Origin: Bugulina stolonifera
Taxonomy: Eukaryota; Bryozoa; Gymnolaemata; Cheilostomatida; Bugulidae
Reading direction: 5' to 3'
Assembly (NCBI GenBank): GCA_935421135.1
Contig: OW285188.1
Span: 15,539,233 to 15,603,232 of the forward strand
DNA: 64,000 nt
Shown here one piece after another: positions 13,301 to 23,930 of the stretch. The position numbers were made by a program, and so were the translations under genes. The notes beneath the pieces are model-generated. The model did not search any database and was not told the DNA's origin. It worked only from the letters and a program-made list of their open reading frames with translations. Each line of letters begins with the position of its first letter. Positions within the stretch are counted from its first letter, which is position 1.

Positions 13301-16300
13301 ATTTGCTAAATTTGGTAAAATACCAGGGTAATGGTGGTGATGTGTATTTTAGAATAATGACAGCAGAATTATAAATAAAACAAAGGAATACATTGCTAAC
13401 ACATACCAGATCTTGCTTCTGTTCAATGATAACATTTTTTGCAACTTTGAGCTGTTTCTGAATATTGTTAAGATTCGTGTCCTTTGTAGCTAAGGTGCCT
13501 GTCAATGTAGTAAGTTTCTAGAAAAAGTAGCAGTGTAATTACGGTAAATGAAAATACAAAAATATGTCGCGACTCCAGAGCTACATCACATTCATGCAAC
13601 AATAGGCCAAAGTAACCTATCCATGCTTTCAATAATATTTAACTAGTTCTTCTAAACAATAAAATCTCCATACAATATTCTGGCTAGAACATAATTCTTA
13701 CCAATTTTACTTCCCACTATTAATCCCAGGTAAGAAAGCAAGGATCTAAAGATATCTGCATTTTTTTCTAATTTGGGGTGGAGAAGGCACTTCACCAATG
13801 GCAAAGTATTATACATGTATGAGGCACAGGAGCAATTGTGGCTGGATGCTCTTCCTAACACCACCAATGACCCTTATGGAAATTGAACCTGGGACTCCCA
13901 CATGGAAGTCCAGAGCCCTTACCACTAGGCCACGGCTAGAACATAATATGAGGTTACAAACACCTTTCAACATTATTTTACAAAGCAGTGTTTTCATTAA
14001 GCAACACAAGTGAAAATAAGTTCTAAGCTTTGCATTTGATTTTAAACTAAACATACCCATTTAGTAGAATGGTTGGGAGAAAGTTGAAAGATAAAAAATA
14101 TTATATGCTGCCTATTACTAGAACATTGGAGCAAAAAAGATTTGAGTTTAATAACCTACATTCAGTCAGTAATTCCAGCAGACGGATACAGACTGATACA
14201 ACAAGAGAACACAACTTACATGGTGCTGGTCAAAACTAGACTTCTGGAGTTTAACATAATCCACATATGCTTTCACTATTGCAGCAGCGAGACTCTTCAT
14301 TTGCTTGCGAGCAGAGACCACCCCTGAGAATTAAACATATAGACTAAAAACATTTCTTTCTCAATATCATTCCAAATGAAAAACATATTCTTGTTTGTGA
14401 CGACAATTAATCATCCTCAATACTATACCAATATAAGATAGGTGCGCACACTTATAGACTGTCCATAATAAACGTGTTCTGATAACTCGCTCGACCTATG
14501 AAATGATCAATGATCACTGGTCTGGGACTGCCTGGGCGCGAACTGGGTATGAGGCAACCAATAGTTGAAGCTATTAACAGTTCATCGGTTAATTGGTTCT
14601 CGAACATTGGAAAACTCCCGTTTGTAGCGCAAGATTAGGTTCCTGAATAGATATATTTTATACACATGTAACCGCTACATTCTCGTAATCAACACTTATT
14701 GTTATAAATTACTGAATTTACCAAAATTAATATACCTCTTACTCCTTGATTATACTCACTCAATGAAACTTACAAATTTTTAGGAGAGGGCTCTTTACAA
14801 TTTTGCTTAACTCTTCATGGCATTTTCGAACGACCCCAAGTGCAGCATCCAGGTTGTTACCATAGTCGGAGATCAGTGTCTGTTCTATGTACACACACAT
14901 ATATTATATACATCTTATGAATATAGAGCGCCTAGTAATTATACTAAGTTGAATCATTTGAATACAAACTGGTTGACAAGTCATATTATCTGCTTTATAA
15001 CAAAAGAGTTATCGTCTCCTGACAGCTCTTAACATAACACAGTTATCCTCTCTTGACATACATGTAGCTCTCAGGACTGATCTAGGGAAGCAGTAACTTC
15101 CTGCCTGCTGTGCGTTTGTTTGATTACCTTACTAACATAAACTAGACACTTTAAAGAAATCTCTCGGTCACATGTCAACACTTCAGTTCCTAGAATGAAA
15201 CATAAATTAGCAAAGAAAATATTTTACCATTTATTAATACTGGAGGTTGTCTCCTCCTCCCCAATGTATCCACATATCCTCCACTAACTAACAGTTTCTG
15301 TCCTAATCTCTTCATTTTACCAATAGTATACACTGTGTTGATCATCGCAGCACTGTAAAGAAAGTTTAGGACAAGTTTAGACTAAAACACTGTATAATAA
15401 AACTATTCGTAAATCCAGCTCATAAACTGTTGGAGCCAGATTAATCTAACATGCGTATTGACGTTCGCAACCAGGAGAAACTATAATCACCATTATAAGG
15501 TTGTTTACAATACTTTATGCACACTTTATATACATGTACATCGTAAATGTGTAATTAATAATACAGTGTAGTGTACTGCATAATATAGAATATGCATGTA
15601 CATGTATATGGAATATATCCAGTTATAACTAATGCTAGAACAGAAACTATAAATCATGTGGGCCCCTGCAATTAGCATTAATCAGCATCTATTGAATTTA
15701 ATTCAAAGTTACCATCTCATTAATATTATATGCATGTCAATAGTATAACAACGAGATCATCAATTGGAATAGGAGAGGACAACTTTCGATTATAATCAAC
15801 GAGTTATGAATACTCATGATCCCGCCCTGCTATCAGCACAACAAAGTTTCTAAATATCTTACAATTCAATGATAAAGTGACATTTAATATCAACTCTAGA
15901 AACCTGTGATATTCTGTGCCAGAGAATTGTAAAGAAATGATATACAGTATAATATTATGCACTCACTCAATGTTAGCGGCTACTTTGTCAATGGTGTCTT
16001 CTTGAGCCATCAGCTCTTGCTCTGTCTTCACGTCATCCATCTGAGAATCAGAAGCAGCACAGACTTACCATTACTAGAATATGCTAAATACAACCAGTAT
16101 AACAGTCAACTGACAATAATCTTGTATATCAGTGAACTGTCGTCAAAGAGTGTTTTACAATAAAATCAACCAAATGTTTTCGAGTGTACTGTCAGAGGTC
16201 ACATTATTTATCCTCATTCTCATTATTATCACATGAAGAATAATCAAACCAAAACTAGTAAATAAATAAACAAACTACTGTGTCATGTAGAATCGTCAAT

Positions 16301-18785
16301 CCATCACGTTACTTCCATGATTACACCAATGCATTTTAAACAGAACTTGGCAATACTTACCACAAATCCTCTAGTCAACATGAACCATTCATACAACTCT
16401 TCTATAATTCTCATTCGCTCAGATCCATCAAATAGCTGGTCATGCAGATTCTGAAGAAATTTGTCTCTTCGCTCTCGTTCCTCAAAATGTTTTGTTGCTG
16501 CATACACTGCCATGTTTTCTTCAGATGGTATTACCTAAATATGGCATAATATTCGTGTGTGGGGATGGAGTGGTTCATACATACGTAACTATATTCTATC
16601 GTACACATTGAGGTCAGATTCTATAACAACCAAACAGAGAAGAGTGCTATAAGGAGTTCAGTAATACCTGGGAACGCAATTAAACCTTGACTACAGGTCT
16701 ATTCATCTGCACATGAAGAATAATAAATGACCTTGCGTGTCAACCTTGAAAACTAGAAGACATTGAGAAAAAGACATCGAAGTATTACATGTAATTTTTA
16801 GTTGGTGGACAGTAATGCACTAATTTTGAAATCAATGAAATAGAAATGAAATAAAATTGCACACAACAAAACAAAATATCTTAGCATGCGTAACCATAAT
16901 CATAAGCAAAGGTTGCTAGAAAAAATTGTGAGCTTGAGTACTGACACAATACCATTAGTGCTTAGAGTCAGAGCATATGCTGAGACAACACCACCAGTGC
17001 TTATTGGCAGGATATATGCTGACATAATACCACTGGTGTTTAGTGTCATATGCTGACAAAATACCCTCAGTGCTTGCACAACTTACATCCCACCTACTCA
17101 GCCCAATCTGACCGAGAGCTTTATCCACTCGAGCATTTACTTGCTGCAGTCGTATTGCCAGCTCACACCTTAACCTCTCTATCTTAGACACAGCTTGTTT
17201 CTCTAATATGTCTACCATATGACCACTTATATCGTAGGTCTTACTATCTGGTTCCACCTAAAACATACAGGTAGAAATGATCAGAGCATCCGTACATAAG
17301 ATGCATCTGGAACAAGCAATCAGAATTACTACATGTAATTGTGCTGCTCCGCTAGTAACACTCTACTGCTCCATGCGAAAAAGATATGTTTCACATAACG
17401 TGTCTTCGTGACGGTGGGTCAACAATTTCAATTGCATGTATGTTGTCTACATCACTATGGTAATGATTGTATACACTGGGTATTGGCTGCTTACATACAT
17501 GTATATCCATGTATTGTACATTAACTGCATGTGGAAGTAACACCACAAGTAAATCCTTGCCTAAAAGTACATCATAGAAATAATTCTATAAATTTTATTA
17601 ACAACAGAAGACTTGAGGTTTCAATATGGCACCACTGAATTGAGTGCTGCCACTAAAGATTAGATCTATAAAGTAGGTGTAATTACCATACCGATAGGAT
17701 AGTCATGGCACCCCATGCAGAAGCTGTTGGTGGCTCTCTACCAGCTCTTGTGACTGTCTGTAAGAAAACCGAAATATAAAATCAACTGGTATTTTTGCAC
17801 AAATACATGTACAAAAATTGCTTAAATAATGAATGTTTAAAGGATGGTGCGAAGGGAGCAGCCGTGGCCTAGTGGTTAGAATACTGAACTTTCATGCTGA
17901 AGGTTCCATGTTCGAATCCCGGTCACGGTGGTGTTAGGATGAGCATTTAGCCACCATTGCTCCTGTACTTCATATAGAAGTCCTTAGGGTCATGCAAGCC
18001 AGCATGGCTTCAAAGTAACTCCTCCACCCCTGCCAAAAAAGGCCATGTCATCTGGGCCTTTCTCGCAGAGAGTTGGCCAACACTGGTACAAGCTGCAAAG
18101 GACTGGTCACGCCGAAGAGTATAAGCTGGTGAGTTTAATTAAAGGATGGTACAAAACTAACCCTAACAATCTTCTGCTGTCCTGGTGTCGTCTCTTTGTT
18201 ATTTGCTTTCTTAGCTTGGACATCTTTTTCAGCTTTCAGCAACAAAGTTTGAGAGTACTTTTTCACCAAGACTTTCCTTTTCCTATCAGTATATAAAACC
18301 AGCTGATACAATATTCACCATCTGGTTGATATGTACAAATGGTGTCAACACCATTTTATTGAATAATTTGGCAAAATTCAACACTAGATTCTACAGACAG
18401 TAGTAAAAAACTAAAATAGTTTAGACATACCGGGTTTTTAGCAATTCTTTCACAGCAGAAACACGAGGCTGCTTATAATTTGAGCTTGAACTATTTCTAG
18501 AATCAGGCAGCTTTACTACATGCTAAAACGCAAAACAATCAGGTACTTTAATTATGACAAAAAACTATAATGATAACACACAGCCTGTCTGTATTATAGT
18601 AACAGTAACAAAATAAAAGAAGATAATATTGTGTTAATTCTCGCCTTCTTTACTTGTGGAGTAGATGTTTGGTTCTCTTCACTTCTAGCGAACGCTAGTC
18701 TTGTCTGCTTGTGGGCTTTAATAAAGTCACTGACGTGCTTGTTTCGTCGTAAATCCTCCTTTTTTATAATACCTTTAGATTTCAT
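1310..18785 (-). CDS. large coiled-coil protein, 37 assembled exons, family not recognised
   Basis: Exons in transcript order: 18654-18785, 18431-18522, 18162-18282, 17692-17757, 17087-17257, 16361-16534, 15967-16040, 15228-15352, 15137-15189, 14774-14879, 14220-14323, 13407-13517, 12744-12924, 12112-12248, 11782-11881, 11460-11605, 10971-11117, 10730-10851, 10393-10532, 10200-10251, 8864-10064, 8307-8340, 8118-8144, 7543-7610, 7196-7344, 6864-7009, 6395-6498, 5894-5959, 5694-5816, 5017-5099, 4737-4872, 4316-4438, 4098-4203, 3708-3855, 2889-3115, 1455-1546, 1310-1368. All have GT donors and AG acceptors with matching phases, giving about 1,748 codons. Heptad-rich helices occupy much of residues 180-780 and 1250-1500. 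Residues about 785-1185 (exon 8864-10064) are charged, Ser/Lys/Glu-rich and probably disordered. No catalytic motif, signal peptide or membrane segment is visible. An axonemal or centrosomal scaffold is a guess from composition only. The frame is open upstream of the ATG at 18785 through a possible acceptor, so the true start may lie further out. The 3' end is unresolved. Confidence 0.75.
13682..13947 (-). mobile_element. tRNA-derived SINE, copy with a divergent tail
   Basis: On the minus strand, from about 13936, the sequence begins GCCGTGGCCTAGTGGTAAGG (A box TGGCCTAGTGG) and has a B-box-like GGTTCAATTTC. It then shares the core GGTGGTGTTAGGA.GAGCAT with the copy at 17849. After the core the sequence differs from that copy. 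The 14-bp direct repeat GGCTAGAACATAAT at 13682-13695 and 13934-13947 is the target duplication. It lies in an intron of the coiled-coil gene. Confidence 0.75.
17837..18150 (+). mobile_element. full-length tRNA-derived SINE with target duplication
   Basis: The tRNA-like head (about 17856-17930) has A box TGGCCTAGTGG and B box GTTCGAATCCC. A core and a tail ending near GCTGGTGAG follow. The direct repeat TTAAAGGATGGT flanks it at 17837-17848 and 18139-18150, as expected for LINE-driven insertion. It sits in an intron of the coiled-coil gene (between exons 18162-18282 and 17692-17757), in the opposite orientation to that gene. Confidence 0.85.
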
Positions 18786-19426
18786 ATTGTACAAATCATA
18801 CCTTGCACCAAAATTTAAAAAGCTATAAACACTTCTAGTCTTTTCTATTCAACAATAGAATTGACTACATTGTAGGACTTTAAGATAACAATTAAACTTC
18901 AACACAGTATTATACATTGCATTGTTGAACCTGTTTATAAACCTACTATTGTTGTGGATAAGACATCTGGAAGACAACACTACATCAATTGACAAAGTTA
19001 TGAGCAGGTCAGACACCTAACTGTTTCTAATTACAGAAAGTATTCATTACATAGCTATATTTACTTTAGACTTACTTTACCCTAAAAAAACAAAATGATA
19101 TGGTTTGCGAGTTTTGTAAATTGAGCGAGTGGCAAATTTGCGAATAATTTTCATAGCCGTCAAATTCTTCTTTAAAATTTTCTATATATTAGCTTAAACA
19201 GCACATAGTTATTTAGCTTAAATATCAAGTTTCGAACTTGAACTCTACCAATGGAAAAATTCGCTAAAAGTTTCCATCGCAGAATACTTCAGTAGTAGTA
19301 GACTAGCAAAACTTTTTTGTGCCAGCCTTGAAGGTACAACTATTACATTATGAAAGTACAGTGAAAGAAGTGCCAACACCAACACTCACCTAGTATTATA
19401 TTCTTATCTTTGCACAAGGTGTATTA
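18786..19426. other. upstream flank of the coiled-coil gene, nothing firm
   Basis: AT-rich DNA with no supported exon. It may hold the true first exon or promoter of the coiled-coil gene, because the reading frame stays open a few codons upstream of the ATG at 18785. No TATA box or other promoter motif stands out. Confidence 0.3.
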
Positions 19427-19897
19427 TTATTGAACAGGCACGATTTTGGGAATTAGCCTACTATAATCATGAAGGCTATTGTTACAATCAGCTGTTTTGT
19501 AATAGAGTAGCCAGGTCAAAATAAACCTTGGAATGATCAACAGCTGGGGCGAAGTCATACTAAATGTAACCAGAGCACCACTAGCAATAGTAAAGCCAAC
19601 CAGACAGAGGCTGAGTACAGTACTTATGCTTAACTTGAACGCTATCGCTAGAGAGAGGACGACCTCACATTCATAACCTGGCTGATTAGGGGAAGGATGA
19701 CCCATGGGCACACACTGGTTACCTAACTTAGTATCAGTGTCATGTATACGATCAAAGTTTTTACTCGGACATGAAAAGGTCCAAGCTATAGTGATGATTA
19801 CAAAAGGCCTTGGATTGTTATAAAAGCAACACAGCATGACTGTAGGCGATTCACAACAATAAGACAATGTAGAAAATGAGAGAAATACACAACGCAT
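19427..19897 (-). CDS. uncharacterised hydrophobic ORF, 156 codons, doubtful
   Basis: This is a single uninterrupted minus-strand frame with several Cys residues. Its second half is hydrophobic (for example CEVVLSLAIAFKLSISTVLS, then LIIPRFILTWLLYY), which could form one to three membrane segments. An open frame this long is only mildly surprising in 64 kb of this composition. I do not recognise the protein, and no splice partners were found. It could be the last exon of a small membrane protein or receptor, a decayed copy of one, or chance. Confidence 0.25.
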   Translation of the reverse strand: MRCVFLSFSTLSYCCESPTVMLCCFYNNPRPFVIITIAWTFSCPSKNFDRIHDTDTKLGNQCVPMGHPSPNQPGYECEVVLSLAIAFKLSISTVLSLCLVGFTIASGALVTFSMTSPQLLIIPRFILTWLLYYKTADCNNSLHDYSRLIPKIVPVQ

Positions 19898-20480
19898 GTC
19901 AAGGACACATCAACACAAATATCAGATAAGTTCTAGCAAACGCTAGGTACAATATAAACATCAAATATATCAAGAATATAAACCTGCAGACAGTACATAG
20001 GCACTGCATTGCATAGGAATGTTCACAATATGTAATCAATGGCACATTTAGTGCCTCTATAATGTAGGTCGGACTGGTAGGCCAGACCTTTTATGTAATA
20101 TACTATACGCATCTAGAAGTTTAGCTAGATAGAGGTTAAGTAACTCATCTCTTTGGGCGAAGTCAACACCTCAAGTCACAACAATACTAGCCTGGCTGCC
20201 TGTGGGGCAACCATCAGTAGATATGGGGAAGGACCTATAAAGGGGCATTGACAGATAGGACAGTCATTTTCCTAACAGGAGCGGTGCATCTTCTATCAAA
20301 GATTAGAGGCATCAGTTAGACGGAGGTCTTCATTAGTTGGGCTAATTGCAGTTCATGAAGTGATTGAGAGAGGTGCAGTTCCCCATTGTTCATGAGCATC
20401 AGTTGAAATTCTATTCAGATTAGCAACATCTACGGACACCAAGTTTTGTTACATCTCCTTTTTAGAAAATAGTAAATTCA
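19898..20480. other. no gene seen
   Basis: Slightly less AT-rich DNA left of the large hAT-like element. No ORF, exon or repeat structure can be supported. Confidence 0.3.
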
Positions 20481-21239
20481 GCTACAGACAGTGCTTAAAT
20501 TGTGGGGGGACGCCGGAGGACGGCGTCCCTAATAAAAATTAGCCAGGGGGACGCTCTGCAATAACATCCCCCCACTTCATAATCAGAAAGTTGTCTTCTC
20601 TCTTCGGCATTAAATATGCGCCTCCATAGTATCGTTCTATTGATACAAAAGTAGCTAACAAGCAACGGACCGTTTCAAGTTTGTTTCATATATGACTTTC
20701 TCGGTTCAAGTTTCTTAATTATTTTGTAGTTTCCTGAGGAATCGGTCAACGGTTTCTGAAGATGGTCATGTTAAAATCTTAATAATATTAAATTATTTAA
20801 ATTAATGTTATTGAAATGCGTTCACGTGTATTCTGTTATTACAATAAAAAGCTTTAATGGTTCTATAGCACAAATCATGTAGATTTAATAATTATCAGTG
20901 TTGGCTACGCAGTTGGATTTGAATGTTTTTCTGGCACCAAGACTCTAAGAGTCAGAGGTAAATACAAACTTAAACTAGCAGTGCACTGCAATGCTTTCAA
21001 TTTGACGTTATTTTAGTATTTACAATTGTGATCATGATTACACCAGCTGGTAGCCTACTCTACCGGCTATTCTTCATCCTTCACTTAGAGCAGACAGGCT
21101 GATAGTAACTATCTAACTATCATAGTTAGATAGATGTTACTGGATTGTAGCTATGATATCTTGTCTTGGCTAAGTTTCTTGGTCCCAGGTTAGAAGTAAA
21201 AAGGAATTATTACAGTTGCAAGTCTTTTTTGCTAGTTCT

Positions 21240-21365
21240 ATGGTCTCAGCGGAGCTCCTGGACAGTTCTGATTATAAAGCTGTGCAGAAACTTATTAGTT
21301 TTGCAGGCAACAGAATTGAAAGCATTAGCATGTTTGGTGTTAATATCAAGTGTGACTCTCATTAA
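21240..21365 (+). CDS. 41-codon ORF inside the hAT-like element
   Basis: A short frame starts MVSAELLDSSDYKAV and ends IKCDSH before a TAA. Its amino-acid make-up is balanced for AT-rich DNA, so it might be a remnant of captured host or transposase coding sequence. Nothing in it matches a family I know. It may equally be chance. Confidence 0.15.
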   Translation: MVSAELLDSSDYKAVQKLISFAGNRIESISMFGVNIKCDSH

Positions 21366-22013
21366 ATCAAGTGTAGATATAGGATTTGGAAAGAAAGATT
21401 CATGCTCCAGGATAGTGTGGAAAATATAAATTGTATCACAATTTTCATTGTACAATTATTTTTACTAATTATTAAATTAAATAATATAATTTGCTAAGTA
21501 ATCCAAATAATTTGATACATTTGTGATTATGATTAGACAAGTCTTCCAGTACAATTGGTGCTGGTAGCCTACTCTACTGGCTATTCTTTGTTCTGGGCTT
21601 AGTTAGTGCAGACAGGCTGATAGCTAGATATTACTGGATTGTAGCTAGGATACTTAATATAAATTATATCATGTTTGTCATTGCACAATCATTTTGATTA
21701 ATCATTGAGTTACAAAATTTGCGAAGTAATCTAAATAATTTGATACTTAGTACTTTGTTAAATTTATAGGACTATTAAATGATTATAATAATGCTATTTA
21801 TTTTATTATTAATTATGTATTTTATTACAGGCACCACTAAAGTGTTCAATTCTTTTGAATGTAAAACAGAAACAAAGTAAATTTTCTGTGCACATAATAG
21901 GACACTGGTACTCACTGGCTGCTAAGCTAGAAAGTGTAATCATACATATAATCAGCATCAAACCAGAGAGCTTATATGACTGATAACACAACATCAATTA
22001 AGGCAGCTAAAGG

Positions 22014-22350
22014 CAGAGATGTATGCAAGTGTTATTTTGGACACCCAAGTCGCCATGGCCAATTCTTAGTCACAAGTCAATTCATTTTTAATGACTAATC
22101 AAATCTTTGAAGCTAGAAGTAAGATCTTTGCATGGCCCCAGAAGAGAAACTCAAGTTATCAAATTATCTAGACCAACTGCAAGTCAAGTTAAATTTTTTC
22201 GTTATTTAGCTCAAGATTTTTGTAGAGTTATTTGAGCTACTATTTAAATTTTGTGAAACTAAATAGTGTCAGAAGTTCAGACTTTGAAAGTAAAATGTCA
22301 CTGTTTTAGTGTGAAATAGGTCCTATTTTACTAATTTTGATTGTGGTTAT
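22014..22350. mobile_element. partial second copy of the CAGAGATG element family
   Basis: It starts CAGAGATGTATGCAAGT, followed by GCCATGGCCAATTCTTAGT. This tracks the reverse complement of the element at 37755-38344 for about 330 bp, including TAGAAGTTC-like and AAAATGTCAC.GTTTTAGTG segments. Similarity fades near 22350 and no right terminus is found. It lies inside the 20489-23527 transposon, so it probably inserted there and was then truncated. Confidence 0.6.
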
Positions 22351-23574
22351 CTTTATTCATTGCACTTTACAGCTTCTCAGAGAAAACTGAGTTGAGATTT
22401 CTTGTACATAGCCATTGCAATTGAATTCTTCAGCGTTTGATAGCTACTGTATATTGTTGTGTCCTGAGCCCACACTCTCGATTGACTATAACTCTAACCA
22501 ACTTAAAATAAACTAGTTATCTTGGCTTAACTTGTATGCATTGCAGTGTGAATATATGTTTCCCCTTCAGGTTTCTTTTATTGTATACATGCTATTGGCT
22601 GTTGCTACATGCCTTGATCATTATAATATTGTCTATTTTCATTAGTCTGAAATGTAGTAGTGCTTGTAATCCAAGACCGTTTTATATTTTCTGTAACTTG
22701 CACCCCTTTTGGTCCCAGACCAACCTAATATACTTGTTAACTTTTTGACCTTAGTTTAAAACTGATTTCATAATACAAGGTGCACAATTTTGCATTCTGA
22801 CGCAATAATAACATCTTTTAGTAGCATTAGTAGTAGTACAAAGACTTACCCATAATGCTAGTGCTCACCGCAAGTAGTTGCTCTTTACTACTACTGCTAA
22901 TAGTATGAGTACACTCTACCTAGTATTGCTACTGCTTACTTCAACAACAAAACCAGTAGTAGTGGTAGCGTATACATTCATACTCCTCTATGTACACATC
23001 CATTCTTAGGGAAACTGGATGATAGTGACACCAGTGCTCAATCCATACATGGAACTGAGCTAGTAGTAGAGGCATCATCAGGTAGCATTTACTATATGCT
23101 TTACAGCTGGCAGCGTTTACATGGAGCTCAATATTAATACAAACAAATATATTTCTATGGTATAGTAAAAATTAAATCTAACTTCTAATCACCTAGAAGC
23201 AAGCCTGAAGTTTGCTCATTTGTGCAGTATCTTGTAAGTCCTGCATCTCCAATATTAGGGGTGTTTTCTTTCAGAAGGTATGAGTCAACGCTAAATTTGT
23301 ATTATCTAATTTACAAGCAAAAACTCATCTGCAAAAACTGACTGCTCAATAGACAAATTCCTTGCAGAAAGACATCATCAAAGCTCATCTCAAACTTTCC
23401 CAGAACATGTCTCTAGAAGCCTTTTTGCAAAATTTTCCGCTACCCACCCCCCCCCCCCCCCCCCCGCACCCCCTCCCACCCTCATCATCTCAGTCCCCCC
23501 ACTTCTTAATTTACAATTTAAGCACTGGCTACAGATAACTGTACCCTACTGCGATTTAATAATGTAATATTGTA

Positions 23575-23637
23575 TAATTAATTAAGAAATCAAAATATCA
23601 CTAATTATTAGTGATATTTTGATTTCTTAATTAATTA
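23575..23637. repeat. perfect palindrome, 31-bp arms
   Basis: The arms are exact reverse complements around a single central base at 23606 (…CACTAAT-T-ATTAGTG…). The arms are AT-rich. It abuts the larger palindrome that starts at 23637. Confidence 0.85.
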
Positions 23638-23783
23638 ATTTGTTTGTTGTAGAAATATGATTAATATTAAATTATATAAAAATAATAAAAATGTTAATAT
23701 TTGTATTAGTCTAATACAAATATTAACATTTTTATTATTTTTATATAATTTAATATTAATCATATTTCTACAACAAACAAATT
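23637..23783. repeat. perfect palindrome, 73-bp arms, 1-bp spacer
   Basis: Reading outward from base 23710, all 73 positions on each side are complementary (left end AATTTGTTTGTTGTAG, right end CTACAACAAACAAATT). With no mismatch and almost no spacer, it is either very recent or under some maintenance, or an assembly artefact. It has no flanking direct repeat that I can see. Confidence 0.85.
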
Positions 23784-23930
23784 TCAAATTAAGTGTCGGT
23801 GAATAAAGAAATCAACACAAAATGTTATACACGTGTAATTATAATTTTGATTACAAAAATACCAAATTAAAATTGTTGATAAGTCAACTCTTTGGTTAGT
23901 TCAGTGGGGTGGTTAGTATCAGATTCACTG

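Larger units (their letters stand above)
20481..23535. mobile_element. hAT-like DNA transposon, 3,039 bp, 8-bp TSD, no intact transposase
   Basis: The element spans 20489-23527. It begins CAGTGCTTAAATTGT and ends with the exact inverse ACAATTTAAGCACTG. A further inverted GTGGGGGGAC motif lies just inside each end. The 8-bp duplication GCTACAGA flanks it at 20481-20488 and 23528-23535. CA-starting short TIRs and an 8-bp TSD are typical of hAT elements. Inside are a GGACGCC/GGCGTCC hairpin near 20499, duplicated segments (21043-21156 resembles 21553-21652; 21430-21520 resembles 21662-21750), a nested fragment of another family (22014) and a poly-C tract near 23444. No transposase ORF is evident, so it is non-autonomous or decayed. 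Confidence 0.85.

Noticed and set aside
17856..17930. tRNA gene with good A and B boxes
   Set aside because: It continues into a SINE core and tail, is flanked by a 12-bp target duplication, and shares head sequence with the copy at 13.9 kb. It is a SINE head.
19427..19897. Confident membrane-protein gene
   Set aside because: The 156-codon frame is only mildly unlikely by chance here and has no recognised domain or partner exon, so it is kept only as a low-confidence feature.
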